Positions 19,830-28,613 of a stretch of 64,000 nucleotides of DNA are shown one piece after another; the first letter of the stretch is position 1; the number at the start of each line of letters is the position of its first letter. The position numbers and the translations under genes are program-made. Source of the DNA: Pseudomonas ekonensis (GTDB taxonomy: Bacteria; Pseudomonadota; Gammaproteobacteria; Pseudomonadales; Pseudomonadaceae). The notes under the pieces are model-generated. The model saw only the letters and a list, made by a program, of their open reading frames with translations. It ran no database searches and was not told where the DNA came from. The stretch spans positions 1,894,001 to 1,958,000 of the forward strand of contig NZ_JAHSTS010000002.1 in assembly GCF_019145435.1 (NCBI RefSeq), written 5' to 3'.

Positions 19830-19884
19830 TTACAGGCTAGTCGCTGCGCCGGAAAGCGCCGCGTGGAGCAACAAATTTCAACAC

Positions 19885-21168
19885 TCAGATGACGATGCGC
19901 AGGCACTGGCCCGCGTGATACAGCGAGAACCCGGCCTCGTACAGGCAACTGCGCAGGCCCGCGCCTGCCAGGGGCTGCATCGCGGCGAAGGGGATCGGCA
20001 GGGCCTGAGGATTTCCGTTACACAGGTAGTCGGCGAAGGCCTTGCCGACCACGGTGCCGGTGGTGACGCCGCGGCCGTTGTAACCGGTGACGGCCACGAT
20101 GCCGGGCGCCGGCTCGAACAGGCGCATCAGGTGATCGGGGGTGAAGGCGATGCGCCCGGTCCAGGTGCATTCCCATTCCACCGGCTTGAGGTTGGGGAAG
20201 TAGTGGCGCTGCACCCGGTCGGCCCAGGCCTTGAGGAACCAGGCCGGCTTCTGGTTGCCGTTGCCCAGGCTGCCGAGCAGCAGCCGGCCGTCCTTGTCGC
20301 GGCGGATGCTGCTCAGCACCTGACGGGTGTCCCACGAGCCCTGCCCGCCCGGCAGGATCTCCTGGGCGGCGTCCTCGGTCAGCGGCACCGAAGCGACCTG
20401 ATAGTAGTAGCCGGGGAAGAAATTGCGTTTGAGCTCAGTCCAGTCGCCCTCGGTGTAGGCGTTGGAGGCGATCACCACCTGCTCGGCCAGCACCGAACCT
20501 TGCTCGGTCTGCACCGACCACTGCGCCCCTTGCCGTTCCAGCCGGACGACCGGCGAATGGTCGAACACTTGCCCGCCGAGGCCGGCGACCGCCTTGGCCA
20601 GCCCTGTGACGTAGCCCATCGGGTTGAGCGTGCCGGCGCGGCGGTCGAGCAGCGCGGCGGCGATCTTGCGGGTGCCGGTGGCCCGTTCGCAGGCCTGCCC
20701 GGTGAGCAGTTCCACCGGCGCGCCCCGGCGCTTCCACTGTTCTTCGCGGCTGCGCAGGTCCGCCTCGCCCCGGGCGTTGTGCGCCATGTGCAGGGTGCCT
20801 TCGCGGCGCAGCTGGCAATCGATGGCGTACTTGTCCACCAGGCTGAACACCAGCGCCGGCGCCGCCCCCAGCATGCGGTTGAGCTGGCTGCCCACCGCCT
20901 CGCCGAACCCGGCCTCGATCTCGTCCGGCGGGATCCACATCCCGGCGTTGACCAGCCCGACGTTGCGCCCCGAGCCGCCATGGCCGGCGCGGTGGGCTTC
21001 GAGCACGCAGACGCGCTTGCCCTTCTCCAGCAGGTGCAGGGCCGCCGACAGCCCGGTGAACCCGGCGCCGACCACGCACACATCGACCTTGACTTCACCC
21101 TTGAACGCCGCGTTGTCGGGCCTTTGCGGCGTGAGGGTTTCCCACAGACATTCTTCGCGTAACGGCAT
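19885..21168 (-). CDS. amaA: FAD-dependent L-pipecolate oxidase
   Basis: A 427-residue DadA/PuuB-like flavoprotein. The FAD-binding GAGFTG lies at residues 34-39 in VCVVGAGFTGLSAALHLLEKG; GHGGSGRNVGLVNAG follows, and the C-terminal FAD motif is AVTGYNGRGVTTGTVVGKA. Adjacency to the 2-aminoadipate semialdehyde dehydrogenase and a LysR gene reproduces the Pseudomonas putida amaA-amaB locus, in which AmaA oxidises L-pipecolate to piperideine-6-carboxylate in D-lysine catabolism. Without that context it could be read as gamma-glutamylputrescine oxidase. ATG 21166-21168 has an AGGAG site. Confidence 0.82.
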   Translation of the reverse strand: MPLREECLWETLTPQRPDNAAFKGEVKVDVCVVGAGFTGLSAALHLLEKGKRVCVLEAHRAGHGGSGRNVGLVNAGMWIPPDEIEAGFGEAVGSQLNRMLGAAPALVFSLVDKYAIDCQLRREGTLHMAHNARGEADLRSREEQWKRRGAPVELLTGQACERATGTRKIAAALLDRRAGTLNPMGYVTGLAKAVAGLGGQVFDHSPVVRLERQGAQWSVQTEQGSVLAEQVVIASNAYTEGDWTELKRNFFPGYYYQVASVPLTEDAAQEILPGGQGSWDTRQVLSSIRRDKDGRLLLGSLGNGNQKPAWFLKAWADRVQRHYFPNLKPVEWECTWTGRIAFTPDHLMRLFEPAPGIVAVTGYNGRGVTTGTVVGKAFADYLCNGNPQALPIPFAAMQPLAGAGLRSCLYEAGFSLYHAGQCLRIVI

Positions 21169-21186
21169 TGCCAAGCTCCTGTCGGA

Positions 21187-21257
21187 GCAGTTGCACGCGA
21201 CAAGCCACACGCCGCAAGCCAGTTCGCTTGTCGCTCGTAGCCTGTCGCTTGCCGCTG
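21187..21257. repeat. Degenerate CAAGC/GCTTG palindromic repeat
   Basis: Alternating GCGACAAGCCACACGCCGCA and CGCTTGTCGCTCGTAGCCTG segments fill the amaB-amaA gap. Similar CTTGCAGCTTGAAGCT and TAGCTTGAGGCTTGCAGC runs occur at 3253-3280 and 40970-40990, suggesting a second, non-REP repeat class. Confidence 0.5.
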
Positions 21258-21258
21258 C

Positions 21259-22749
21259 TTAATCGAACGTGATGCCCTGGGCCAGCGGCAGCTCCAGCGA
21301 ATAGTTGACGGTGTTGGTCTGGCGGCGCATGTAGGCGCGCCAGGCGTCGGAACCCGACTCGCGGCCGCCGCCGGTCTCCTTCTCGCCGCCGAACGCGCCG
21401 CCGATCTCCGCGCCGCTCGGGCCGATGTTGACGTTGGCGATGCCGCAGTCGCTGCCCACCGCCGACATGAATTTCTCGGCCTCACGCACATCGGTGGTGA
21501 AGATGCACGACGACAGGCCTTGCGGCACGGCGTTGTTCAGGCGCAGGGCCTCGTCGAAGTCCGTGTAGCCGACCACGTACAGGATCGGCGCGAAGGTCTC
21601 GCTGCACACCACGTCGCTCTGCTCCGGCATCTCGACGATGGCCGGCGACACGTAGTAGGCATTGGGGAACTGCTCCTGCAACTGGCGCTGGCCGCCGAAC
21701 ACCCGGCCGCCCTCGCTCAGGGCCTGCTCCAGCGCATCCTGCATGTTTTCGAAGCTGTGCTTGTCGATCAGCGGGCCGATCAGGTTGCCTTCCAGCGGAT
21801 GGCCGATGCGCACCTTCGAATACGCGGCCTTCAGGCGAGTGACGATTTCCTCCTTCACCGATTCGTGGGCGATCAGCCGGCGCAGGGTGGTGCAGCGCTG
21901 GCCGGCGGTGCCGACGGCGCTGAACAGGATGGCGCGCACGGCCATGTCCAGGTCGGCGCTCGGCCCGAGGATCATCGCGTTGTTGCCGCCCAGTTCGAGG
22001 ATGCTGCGGGCGAACCGCGCCGCGACCTTCGGCGCCACTTCGCGGCCCATGCGGGTGCTGCCCGTGGCGCTGATCAGCGCCACGCGCGGGTCGTCCACCA
22101 GCGCTTCGCCGGCGTCGCGGCCGCCGATCACCACCTGGCTCAGGTGCGCCGGGGCGTCGCTGAAGTTCTTCGCCACCCGCTCGAACAGCGCCTGGCAGGC
22201 CAGTGCGGTGAGCGGGGTCTTCTCCGACGGTTTCCACACCACCGGGTTGCCGCAGACCAGCGCCAGCGTGGTGTTCCACGCCCACACCGCGACCGGGAAG
22301 TTGAAGGCGCTGATCACCCCGACCACGCCCAGCGGGTGCCAGGTCTCGCGCATATGGTGGCCCGGACGCTCGGACGCGATGGTCAGGCCGTACAGCTGGC
22401 GCGACAGGCCGACGGCGAAGTCGCAGATGTCGATCATCTCCTGCACTTCGCCCAGGCCTTCCTGGGTGATCTTGCCGGCTTCCCACGACACCAGCTCGCC
22501 GAGGTCGGCCTTGTGCGCGCGCAGCACTTCGCCGAACTGGCGCACCAGCTCGCCGCGACGCGGGGCCGGCACCTGGCGCCACAGCGCGAACGCATGATCG
22601 GCGCGACTGATGTGCTGCTCGACCTCGGCCGGGCCTTCCCAGTTCACGGCGGCGATGCGACTGCCGTCGATGGGGGAATGCACCGGCACTTTGCCGTTCT
22701 GGTACAGGGCCGGGTTCACACCAAGACGATCAAGCAATGCGGCAACCAT
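21259..22749 (-). CDS. amaB: 2-aminoadipate semialdehyde (piperideine-6-carboxylate) dehydrogenase
   Basis: A 496-residue NAD-dependent aldehyde dehydrogenase. Active-site residues visible are Asn150 (AFNFPVAVW), Lys173 (WKPSEKTP), Glu252 (LELGGNN) and Cys286 (GTAGQRCTT). Its NKG-like end and the [20 protein letters not shown] block are characteristic of the antiquitin (ALDH7) family, which oxidises 2-aminoadipate 6-semialdehyde. Paired with amaA it completes pipecolate-to-2-aminoadipate conversion in lysine degradation. 90 bases of repeat DNA separate it from amaA; a LysR gene is divergent. Confidence 0.88.
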   Translation of the reverse strand: MVAALLDRLGVNPALYQNGKVPVHSPIDGSRIAAVNWEGPAEVEQHISRADHAFALWRQVPAPRRGELVRQFGEVLRAHKADLGELVSWEAGKITQEGLGEVQEMIDICDFAVGLSRQLYGLTIASERPGHHMRETWHPLGVVGVISAFNFPVAVWAWNTTLALVCGNPVVWKPSEKTPLTALACQALFERVAKNFSDAPAHLSQVVIGGRDAGEALVDDPRVALISATGSTRMGREVAPKVAARFARSILELGGNNAMILGPSADLDMAVRAILFSAVGTAGQRCTTLRRLIAHESVKEEIVTRLKAAYSKVRIGHPLEGNLIGPLIDKHSFENMQDALEQALSEGGRVFGGQRQLQEQFPNAYYVSPAIVEMPEQSDVVCSETFAPILYVVGYTDFDEALRLNNAVPQGLSSCIFTTDVREAEKFMSAVGSDCGIANVNIGPSGAEIGGAFGGEKETGGGRESGSDAWRAYMRRQTNTVNYSLELPLAQGITFD

Positions 22750-22933
22750 GGGTCACTCCTCAAGCGGAAACTGAATGTGGGCGGCCACGCCGAGGCGGCC
22801 GTGCGGGCCTTTAGTTGTAGCCTCAGGGCGGCTGTGCAACAAACGACCTTTACGCGAGATATCATTCCGTTTATTCATGCTGCGTCATGCCTGCCAGAGA
22901 ATGCCGGCCAGAACACAAGAAAAAGGATTGCCC

Positions 22934-23845
22934 ATGCTCAACAAACGCCACCTGCCGTCGATCACCGCGCTGCAGTGCTTCGAGGCCGTGACCCGGCACC
23001 TGAGCTTCACCCGGGCCGCCGAGGAACTGAACCTGACCCAGAGCGCCGTCAGCAAACAGGTGGCGCAGCTGGAGGAATTGCTGCAGCACCTGCTGTTCCG
23101 CCGGGTGCGCCGGCGCCTGCAGATGACCCCGGCCGGCGACCTGTACCTGGTGGAGGTGCGCAAGATCCTCACCCAGGTGGAGATGTCCACCCACTACCTG
23201 CGCTCCTACGGCGGCGAGACCGAAGTCCTGCGGGTGTCCACCCCCTCGACCTTCGGCGCCCGCTGGCTGGTGCCGCGCCTCAAGGGCTGGCGGCTGCGCC
23301 ATCCGTCGATCCACCTGGACCTGTGCAACGAGCACGAGGCCGACGACTTGCTGCAAGGGCGCAGCGACCTGGCGTTCTACTTCGGCCAGGGCTCGCGGCC
23401 CGGCACCGAGTGCCTGAAGCTGTTCGGCGAAGAGCTGGTGCCGGTGTGCGCGCCGGGCAGCCTGCCGGCCACGCCGTTCACCGACCCCACGCAACTGACC
23501 GACCTTGTGCTGCTGCAGAACGCCTCGCGCCCGCAGGCCTGGCACGACTGGTTCGACAGCCAGGGCCGCCAGACCGAACACAGCTACCACGGCCCGCGCT
23601 TCGAAACCTTCTATATGTGCATCCGCGCCGCCCAGGTCGGCTGCGGCGTGGCGCTGCTGCCGCGGTTCCTGGTCGAAGAAGAGCTGGCCGACGGCAAGCT
23701 GGTCATCCCCTGGCCCCACGCGATGCCCAGCACCGACGCCTACTACCTGGCCTACCCGGAGCACGCGGCGGAGGTGCCCAAAGTGCGGGATTTCGTGAAG
23801 TGGATGCTGGAGCAGGTCGACAGTCCGGATCCGCTTGCGCACTGA
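22934..23845 (+). CDS. LysR-family regulator divergent from amaB
   Basis: A 303-residue LysR regulator: [19 protein letters not shown] and [20 protein letters not shown] form the winged helix-turn-helix (about residues 6-65), followed by the effector-binding domain. It is divergent from amaBA with a 184-bp intergenic region. In P. putida the equivalent regulator gene lies beside amaB, so it is probably the local regulator of lysine/pipecolate catabolism (inference). Start ATG 22934; longer in-frame starts lack family similarity. Confidence 0.88.
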   Translation: MLNKRHLPSITALQCFEAVTRHLSFTRAAEELNLTQSAVSKQVAQLEELLQHLLFRRVRRRLQMTPAGDLYLVEVRKILTQVEMSTHYLRSYGGETEVLRVSTPSTFGARWLVPRLKGWRLRHPSIHLDLCNEHEADDLLQGRSDLAFYFGQGSRPGTECLKLFGEELVPVCAPGSLPATPFTDPTQLTDLVLLQNASRPQAWHDWFDSQGRQTEHSYHGPRFETFYMCIRAAQVGCGVALLPRFLVEEELADGKLVIPWPHAMPSTDAYYLAYPEHAAEVPKVRDFVKWMLEQVDSPDPLAH

Positions 23846-23964
23846 ACCGCCGCGGCAACGTGCCTCGTCCGGCAAATTTTGCTGGCGTTTCCTGGCGCCG
23901 ATGTGCGCCACTAGCGCCATTGATTGATACCGCGCCAATGCGCGGCCCGTCTGGAGACCCCGTT

Positions 23965-25188
23965 ATGAGCGAGAGTGTGTTTGCCGATCGCATCGTGCAG
24001 AACCTGCTCGACACCGACTTCTACAAGCTGACGATGATGCAGGCGGTGCTGCACAACTACCCCAACGTCGAAGTCGAATGGGAGTTCCGCTGCCGCAACG
24101 CCGAAGACCTGCGCCCTTACCTGGCGGAGATCCGCTTCCAGATCGAACGCCTGGCCGAACTGAGCCTGAGCGCCGACCAGTTGGGCTTCCTGGAGCGCAT
24201 CTCCTTCCTCAAGCCGGACTTCCTGCGCTTCCTCGGCCTGTTCCGCTTCAACCTGCGCTACCTGCACACCGGCATCGAAAACGGCGAGCTGTTCATCCGC
24301 CTGCGCGGGCCGTGGCTGCACGTGATCCTGTTCGAAGTGCCCCTGCTGGCGATCGTCAGCGAAGTGCGCAACCGCTACCGCTACCGCGACATCACCCTGG
24401 AGCTGGCCCGCGAGCAGCTGTACCGCAAGTTCGACTGGCTGAACGCCAACGCCTCGACCGAAGAGCTGGCGCAACTGCAGGTCGCTGACTTCGGCACCCG
24501 CCGCCGGTTCTCGTACCGCGTGCAGGAAGAAGTGGTGAACGTGCTCAAGCACGACTTCCCCGGCCGCTTCGTCGGCACCAGCAACGTGAACCTGTCCCGG
24601 GAACTGGACATGAAACCGCTGGGCACCATGGCCCACGAGTGGATCATGGCCCACCAGCAGCTCGGCCCGCGGCTGATCGACAGCCAGAGCGCCGCCCTCG
24701 ACTGCTGGGTGCGCGAGTACCGGGGCCTGCTGGGGATCGCCCTGACCGACTGCATCACCACCGACGCGTTCCTCGGCGATTTCGACCTGTACTTCGCCAA
24801 GCTCTTCGACGGCCTGCGCCATGACTCCGGGGATCCGGTGCTGTGGGGCGAAAAATGCATCGCCCACTACCACAGGCTCGGCATCGACCCGATGAGCAAG
24901 ACCCTGGTGTTCTCCGACAGCCTGACGTTGCCCAAGTCGCTGGAGATCTTCCGGGCGCTGCACGGGCGGATCAACGTGAGCTTCGGCATCGGCACCAACC
25001 TGACCTGCGACATTCCGGGTGTCGAACCGATGAGCATCGTGCTTAAAATGGCCGCCTGCAACGGCCAACCGGTGGCGAAGATCTCCGACGAGCCGGGCAA
25101 GACCCACTGCAAAGACCCGAATTTCGTCGCCTACCTGCGACACGTTTTCCAGGTTCCTGCCGTTTCCAGCCTATCTAGCAAGGAGTGA
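23965..25188 (+). CDS. pncB: Nicotinate phosphoribosyltransferase
   Basis: A 407-residue enzyme making nicotinate mononucleotide from nicotinate, PRPP and ATP (Preiss-Handler NAD salvage). [20 protein letters not shown] starts the family core, and [13 protein letters not shown] contains the phosphorylatable His224 equivalent to His219 of other bacterial enzymes. DSGDP and [14 protein letters not shown] are PRPP-site motifs. GGAG precedes ATG 23965. nadE starts 4 bases after its stop, so the two form a salvage operon. Confidence 0.97.
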   Translation: MSESVFADRIVQNLLDTDFYKLTMMQAVLHNYPNVEVEWEFRCRNAEDLRPYLAEIRFQIERLAELSLSADQLGFLERISFLKPDFLRFLGLFRFNLRYLHTGIENGELFIRLRGPWLHVILFEVPLLAIVSEVRNRYRYRDITLELAREQLYRKFDWLNANASTEELAQLQVADFGTRRRFSYRVQEEVVNVLKHDFPGRFVGTSNVNLSRELDMKPLGTMAHEWIMAHQQLGPRLIDSQSAALDCWVREYRGLLGIALTDCITTDAFLGDFDLYFAKLFDGLRHDSGDPVLWGEKCIAHYHRLGIDPMSKTLVFSDSLTLPKSLEIFRALHGRINVSFGIGTNLTCDIPGVEPMSIVLKMAACNGQPVAKISDEPGKTHCKDPNFVAYLRHVFQVPAVSSLSSKE

Positions 25189-25192
25189 ATTC

Positions 25193-26020
25193 ATGCAAGC
25201 CGTACAGCGTGAGATTGCTGAACAGCTCAAGGTCCAGCCGCCGTTCGCGGACCAAAAGGCCCTCGAGGCGGAAGTCGCCCGACGCGTCGCCTTCATCCAG
25301 GACTGCCTGGTCAACGCCGGCCTCAAGACCCTGGTGCTGGGCATCAGCGGCGGCGTCGATTCCCTGACCGCCGGCCTGCTGGCCCAGCGCGCCATGCGTG
25401 AGTTGCGCGAACGCAGCGGCGATGACGGCTACAAGTTCATCGCCGTGCGCCTGCCCTACGACGTGCAATTCGACGAGCACGACGCCCAGGCCTCGGTGGA
25501 CTTCATCGACCCCGACGAGCGCCACACGGTCAACATCGGTCCTGCGGTGAAGTCCCTGGCCGGTGAAGTGGCGGCGTTCGAAGGCAAGCAAGCGGTGCAG
25601 AAAGACTTCGTGCTCGGCAACACCAAGGCGCGCATGCGCATGGTGGCCCAGTACACCATCGCCGGCGCCGCCCATGGCCTGGTGATCGGCACCGACCACG
25701 CGGCGGAAGCGGTGATGGGCTTCTTCACCAAGTTCGGCGACGGCGCCTGCGACCTGGCGCCGCTCAGCGGGCTGGTGAAGAACCAGGTGCGCGCGATCGC
25801 CCGCAGCTTCGGCGCGCCGGAACCGTTGGTGGAGAAGATCCCGACCGCCGACCTGGAAGACCTGGCGCCGGGCAAGCCGGACGAAGCGTCCCACGGCGTG
25901 ACCTACGTCGAGATCGACGCCTTCCTGCACGGCGAGCCGGTGCGCCAGGAAGCGTTCGATATCATCGTCAACACGTACAACAAGACCCGTCACAAGCGGG
26001 TAATGCCGTTTGCCCCGTGA
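25193..26020 (+). CDS. nadE: Ammonia-dependent NAD+ synthetase
   Basis: A 275-residue synthetase converting deamido-NAD+ to NAD+ with ATP and ammonia. The PP-loop SGGVDS is at residues 52-57 and [19 protein letters not shown] is the conserved NaAD/ATP site. Lack of a glutaminase domain places it in the short, ammonia-dependent class. It follows pncB by 4 bases with an AAGGAG site and is closed by a shared terminator. Confidence 0.97.
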   Translation: MQAVQREIAEQLKVQPPFADQKALEAEVARRVAFIQDCLVNAGLKTLVLGISGGVDSLTAGLLAQRAMRELRERSGDDGYKFIAVRLPYDVQFDEHDAQASVDFIDPDERHTVNIGPAVKSLAGEVAAFEGKQAVQKDFVLGNTKARMRMVAQYTIAGAAHGLVIGTDHAAEAVMGFFTKFGDGACDLAPLSGLVKNQVRAIARSFGAPEPLVEKIPTADLEDLAPGKPDEASHGVTYVEIDAFLHGEPVRQEAFDIIVNTYNKTRHKRVMPFAP

Positions 26021-26040
26021 TTGACGAACGGTCCGGCTGA

Positions 26041-26106
26041 CGTCATCGCCAGCAGGTTTGCCGCGGCCCTGTGGGAGCGAGCCTGCTCGCGATGAACGAT
26101 GACGCG
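26041..26106. repeat. REP fragments after nadE
   Basis: GTCATCGCCAGCAGG (26042 on) and CTGTGGGAGCGAGCCTGCTC followed by GCGATGAACGATGACG are two REP arms close together without the usual loop, consistent with a shortened REPIN. Confidence 0.6.
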
Positions 26107-26125
26107 GTCAATAGCCGGGCACATG

Positions 26126-26164
26126 AAAAAGCCCGCCGGGGAGTCGATCCCCGGCGGGCTTTTG
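26126..26164. terminator. Bidirectional terminator between nadE and azu
   Basis: AAAAGCCCGCCGGGGA and TCCCCGGCGGGCTTTT form a perfect 16-bp stem with a 5-base loop; A/T runs on both sides allow use from either strand. Confidence 0.93.
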
Positions 26165-26205
26165 TCTGGCCTGAACGTCGGTCGCCGCCGACGGCCCCTT
26201 CGCCG

Positions 26206-26652
26206 TCACTTGACGGTGACGGTGCCCTTCATCATCGAGATGTGGCCCGGGAACGAGCAGAAGAAGCCGTAGGCTTCACCGGCGGTCAGCTTGGACACGT
26301 CGATGGTCAGCGAGTCCTTCTCGCCGGCGCCGATGATCTTGGTGTGGGCGATGACGCGGGCGTCGCCCTCTTTCAGGTAGTTCTTGTCGATGCCGGCGGC
26401 CAGGCCGTCGGTGGCGATCGGCTGCATGTCGGCTTCTTTGCTGATCACCAGGTTATGGCCCATCACGTTCTTCGGCAGGCTGCCGGAGTGGGTCAGTTCG
26501 ACGGTGAAGGTCTTGCAGCTCTTGTCGATTTCAATGGCCTTGGTGTTGAAGGACATCTGGTCGGTGGAATCTACGGTGGTTTTGCACTCTGCAGCCATCA
26601 GTTGGCCGCTGGCCAGGGCCAGCAGGGATACCGCAACAACTTTGGAAAACAT
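26206..26652 (-). CDS. azu: Azurin (periplasmic blue copper protein)
   Basis: A 148-residue precursor with a 20-residue signal peptide and a 128-residue mature cupredoxin starting [13 protein letters not shown], exactly azurin length. Copper ligands are visible: His46 in MGHNLVI, and Cys112, His117 and Met121 in [14 protein letters not shown]; the Cys3-Cys26 disulfide pair (AECK, KSCK) is present. Azurin transfers electrons in the periplasm to denitrification, peroxidase or stress-related partners. ATG 26650-26652 has a GGAGA site. An ANR-type box lies upstream. Confidence 0.97.
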   Translation of the reverse strand: MFSKVVAVSLLALASGQLMAAECKTTVDSTDQMSFNTKAIEIDKSCKTFTVELTHSGSLPKNVMGHNLVISKEADMQPIATDGLAAGIDKNYLKEGDARVIAHTKIIGAGEKDSLTIDVSKLTAGEAYGFFCSFPGHISMMKGTVTVK

Positions 26653-26724
26653 GGTGAATCTCCAAGGCAGGGTTAACAGAAACAAGAGTGGTTGGAAGAC
26701 TGCCTGAAATCTTCGCAAGTTCCT

Positions 26725-26738
26725 ATGACCTGAGTCAA
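26725..26738 (-). promoter_or_regulatory. ANR/FNR-type box upstream of azurin
   Basis: On the minus strand TTGAC-TCAG-GTCAT matches the TTGAC-N4-GTCAA/TTGAT-N4-ATCAA class with one base off, about 73 bases before the azu start. Azurin of P. aeruginosa is ANR-controlled, so oxygen-responsive expression is likely. Confidence 0.65.
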
Positions 26739-26845
26739 AGATTGTATACAACTTTCAGGCTATGACACTTATCGAAACAATCTACCGGCCAGAACCGCGG
26801 CCCGGGCCTATGATCGGCCCATCCCACTGAAACGGAGTGCCGATC

Positions 26846-26935
26846 ATGTTCTTTAACGGTTTGCTGCGCAGCCTGCTTGCCGCCTACGCCTGCGGTGCCA
26901 GCGGTACCTGTGAAACGCCGGAACGCGAAGTCTAG
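26846..26935 (+). CDS. Putative 29-residue small protein
   Basis: ATG 26846 to TAG 26935 encodes 29 residues: a hydrophobic N-terminal half (FFNGLLRSLLAAYACG) then a polar tail (SGTCETPEREV) with two cysteines. ACGGAG lies 10 bases before the ATG. It sits alone between azu (divergent) and the LOG-family gene, in a spacing where a real transcript could start. No family recognised; it may be only a chance frame. Confidence 0.4.
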   Translation: MFFNGLLRSLLAAYACGASGTCETPEREV

Positions 26936-26995
26936 TCCTTGGACAGCGGCCCCGCTGCCGCTACCCTGTGCGACTGATCGACACAGGAGCAAGGC

Positions 26996-27583
26996 ATGTC
27001 TCTCACTTCCGTATGTGTATTTTGCGGCGCCAACGCCGGCACCGACCCGGCGTACACCGAAGCCGCCGTCGCCCTCGGCCGGGCATTGGCCGAACGCAAA
27101 TTGACCCTGGTCTACGGCGGCGGCGCCGTCGGGCTGATGGGCATCGTCGCCGACGCTGCGCTGGCGGCCGGCGGTGAGGTGGTCGGGATCATCCCGCAGG
27201 CGCTGATGGACAAGGAGATCGGCCACAAAGGGCTCACCCGCCTGGAGGTGGTCGACGGCATGCACGCCCGCAAGGCGCGGATGGCCGAGCTCAGCGACGC
27301 GTTCATCGCCCTGCCCGGCGGCCTCGGCACCCTGGAAGAACTGTTCGAGGTCTGGACCTGGGGCCAGCTCGGCTACCACGGCAAGCCGCTGGGGCTGATG
27401 GAAGTGAACGGTTTCTACAGCAAGCTCACCGCGTTCCTCGACCACCTGGTCGGCGAAGGCTTCGTCCGCGCGCCGCACCGGGACATGCTGCAGGTCAGCG
27501 ATTCGCCGCAGGCGCTGCTCGACGCCCTCGACCGCTGGCAGCCGACCGTAGCCCCGAAGTGGGTGGACCAGAAGCCGAAGTGA
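26996..27583 (+). CDS. LOG-family (TIGR00730) nucleotide phosphoribohydrolase-like protein
   Basis: A 195-residue Rossmann-fold protein with the LOG hallmarks: CVFCGANAG at the N-terminus, [26 protein letters not shown] with the catalytic Arg, and the [16 protein letters not shown] motif with the catalytic Glu. LOG proteins hydrolyse cytokinin riboside 5'-monophosphates in plants and some bacteria; in pseudomonads most act as general nucleoside monophosphate phosphoribohydrolases. AGGAG precedes ATG 26996. Confidence 0.92.
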   Translation: MSLTSVCVFCGANAGTDPAYTEAAVALGRALAERKLTLVYGGGAVGLMGIVADAALAAGGEVVGIIPQALMDKEIGHKGLTRLEVVDGMHARKARMAELSDAFIALPGGLGTLEELFEVWTWGQLGYHGKPLGLMEVNGFYSKLTAFLDHLVGEGFVRAPHRDMLQVSDSPQALLDALDRWQPTVAPKWVDQKPK

Positions 27584-27630
27584 GGCTTCACGCCTGGCAT
27601 CGCTCCCCCATGGCCATGCAAGGTGCCGAC

Positions 27631-27665
27631 CCTGTGGGAGCCAGCCTGCTGGCGATAGCGTCAGT
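27631..27665 (+). repeat. Single REP sequence
   Basis: CCTGTGGGAGCCAGCCTGCT followed by GGCGATAGCGTCAGT is one complete REP arm between the convergent LOG and transglutaminase genes; no inverse partner within 100 bases. Confidence 0.7.
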
Positions 27666-27722
27666 GAGGGCGCCGCAAATCGCTGCTCCCGCACTGGACA
27701 GGTGAACCTCACCGCATCGCGC

Positions 27723-28613
27723 TCAGTCCAGCGGCATCACCGTGACCCGCACCTCCGGGTCATGGCTGCCCCCGCCCAGAATCACCCCGCGCAGCGGCGA
27801 CACATCGGAGAAGTCGCGGCCCCAGGCCAGGGTGATGTGCTCCAGCGCCGGCTGCACATTGTTCGTCGGGTCGAAGTCCACCCAGCCCAGCACCGGGCAA
27901 AACACCGACACCCAGGCATGGGACGCGTCGGCGCCGATCAGCCGCGGCTGCCCCGGCGGCGGCCGGGTCAGCAGATAGCCGCTGACGTAGCGCGCCGCCA
28001 ATCCCCGGGAGCGCAGGCAGGCCAGCATCAGGTGGGCGAAGTCCTGACAGACCCCGCGCCGCCGTTCCAGCACCTCCACCAGCGGCGTCGCGACCTGGGT
28101 CGCTTCGGCATCGAAGGTGAACTCGCTGAAGATCTTCTGCATCAAGGCCTGCACCGCCGACAGCATGGCCCGCCCCGGCGGGAAGCAACTGTCGGAGAAC
28201 TCGACGAAACGGCGCTTGAGGTGCACATAGGGCGATTCGAACCGATAACGGCAGGCTTCCAGCACGTGGGGCGACAGCGGCCGGCCGCTGTAGGCCAGCG
28301 CAGCGCACGTCGACTCCCAGGCCGGAGACAGGGCAAAGTCCGCTGCCGGCCGTGCCAGCACCTCGACCGTCAGCCGAGCATCGACCTGCAACTCGTCGTG
28401 GGGCCGTTCGAACGCCAGGCGGGTCAGCGGGTTGCCGAACACGTCCTGCTCGTCCCGGCGGGCGGTCGGTTCCGGGCTGATCAGCAGACGCTGCCCGGTG
28501 CAGCGCTGCCAGGCGCACTCACGGGGCCACAGGTGCGCCAGCTGCTGCGCCAGCGAAACCGGGCTGTCGTAGCGGTAGCAGGTGTCGTGGAGGACTTGGT
28601 AACGGGCATTCAT
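27723..28613 (-). CDS. Transglutaminase-like cysteine peptidase-fold protein
   Basis: A 296-residue protein. The N-terminal domain (about 1-100, HDTCYRYDSPVSLAQQLAHL) is the bacterial transglutaminase-like N-domain, and the core carries the catalytic triad Cys189 (RRGVCQDFAH), His232 (DASHAWV) and Asp248 (WVDFDPTNN). There is no signal peptide, so it is cytoplasmic. It overlaps the upstream ATP-grasp/alpha-E gene by one base (TGATG), implying coupled translation. In related operons these proteins are predicted peptidases or amide-bond transferases acting on the product of the ATP-grasp ligase (inference from gene association). Confidence 0.88.
   Translation of the reverse strand: MNARYQVLHDTCYRYDSPVSLAQQLAHLWPRECAWQRCTGQRLLISPEPTARRDEQDVFGNPLTRLAFERPHDELQVDARLTVEVLARPAADFALSPAWESTCAALAYSGRPLSPHVLEACRYRFESPYVHLKRRFVEFSDSCFPPGRAMLSAVQALMQKIFSEFTFDAEATQVATPLVEVLERRRGVCQDFAHLMLACLRSRGLAARYVSGYLLTRPPPGQPRLIGADASHAWVSVFCPVLGWVDFDPTNNVQPALEHITLAWGRDFSDVSPLRGVILGGGSHDPEVRVTVMPLD

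Larger units (their letters stand above)
19517..19884. other. Regulatory region upstream of livK
   Basis: A 368-base non-coding interval between livK and the amaA stop, both on the minus strand. It carries a sigma-54 promoter (19578-19593), an NtrC-type site (19792-19808) overlapping a 9-bp inverted repeat (19802-19829), and two T-rich tracts each preceded by CCAAGG. Confidence 0.7.

Noticed and set aside
21520..25188. 1222-codon open frame spanning the amaB region to pncB
   Set aside because: The long upstream part is antisense to amaB and out of frame with the LysR gene; only the segment from ATG 23965 is pncB. Long shadow frames are expected at this G+C content.
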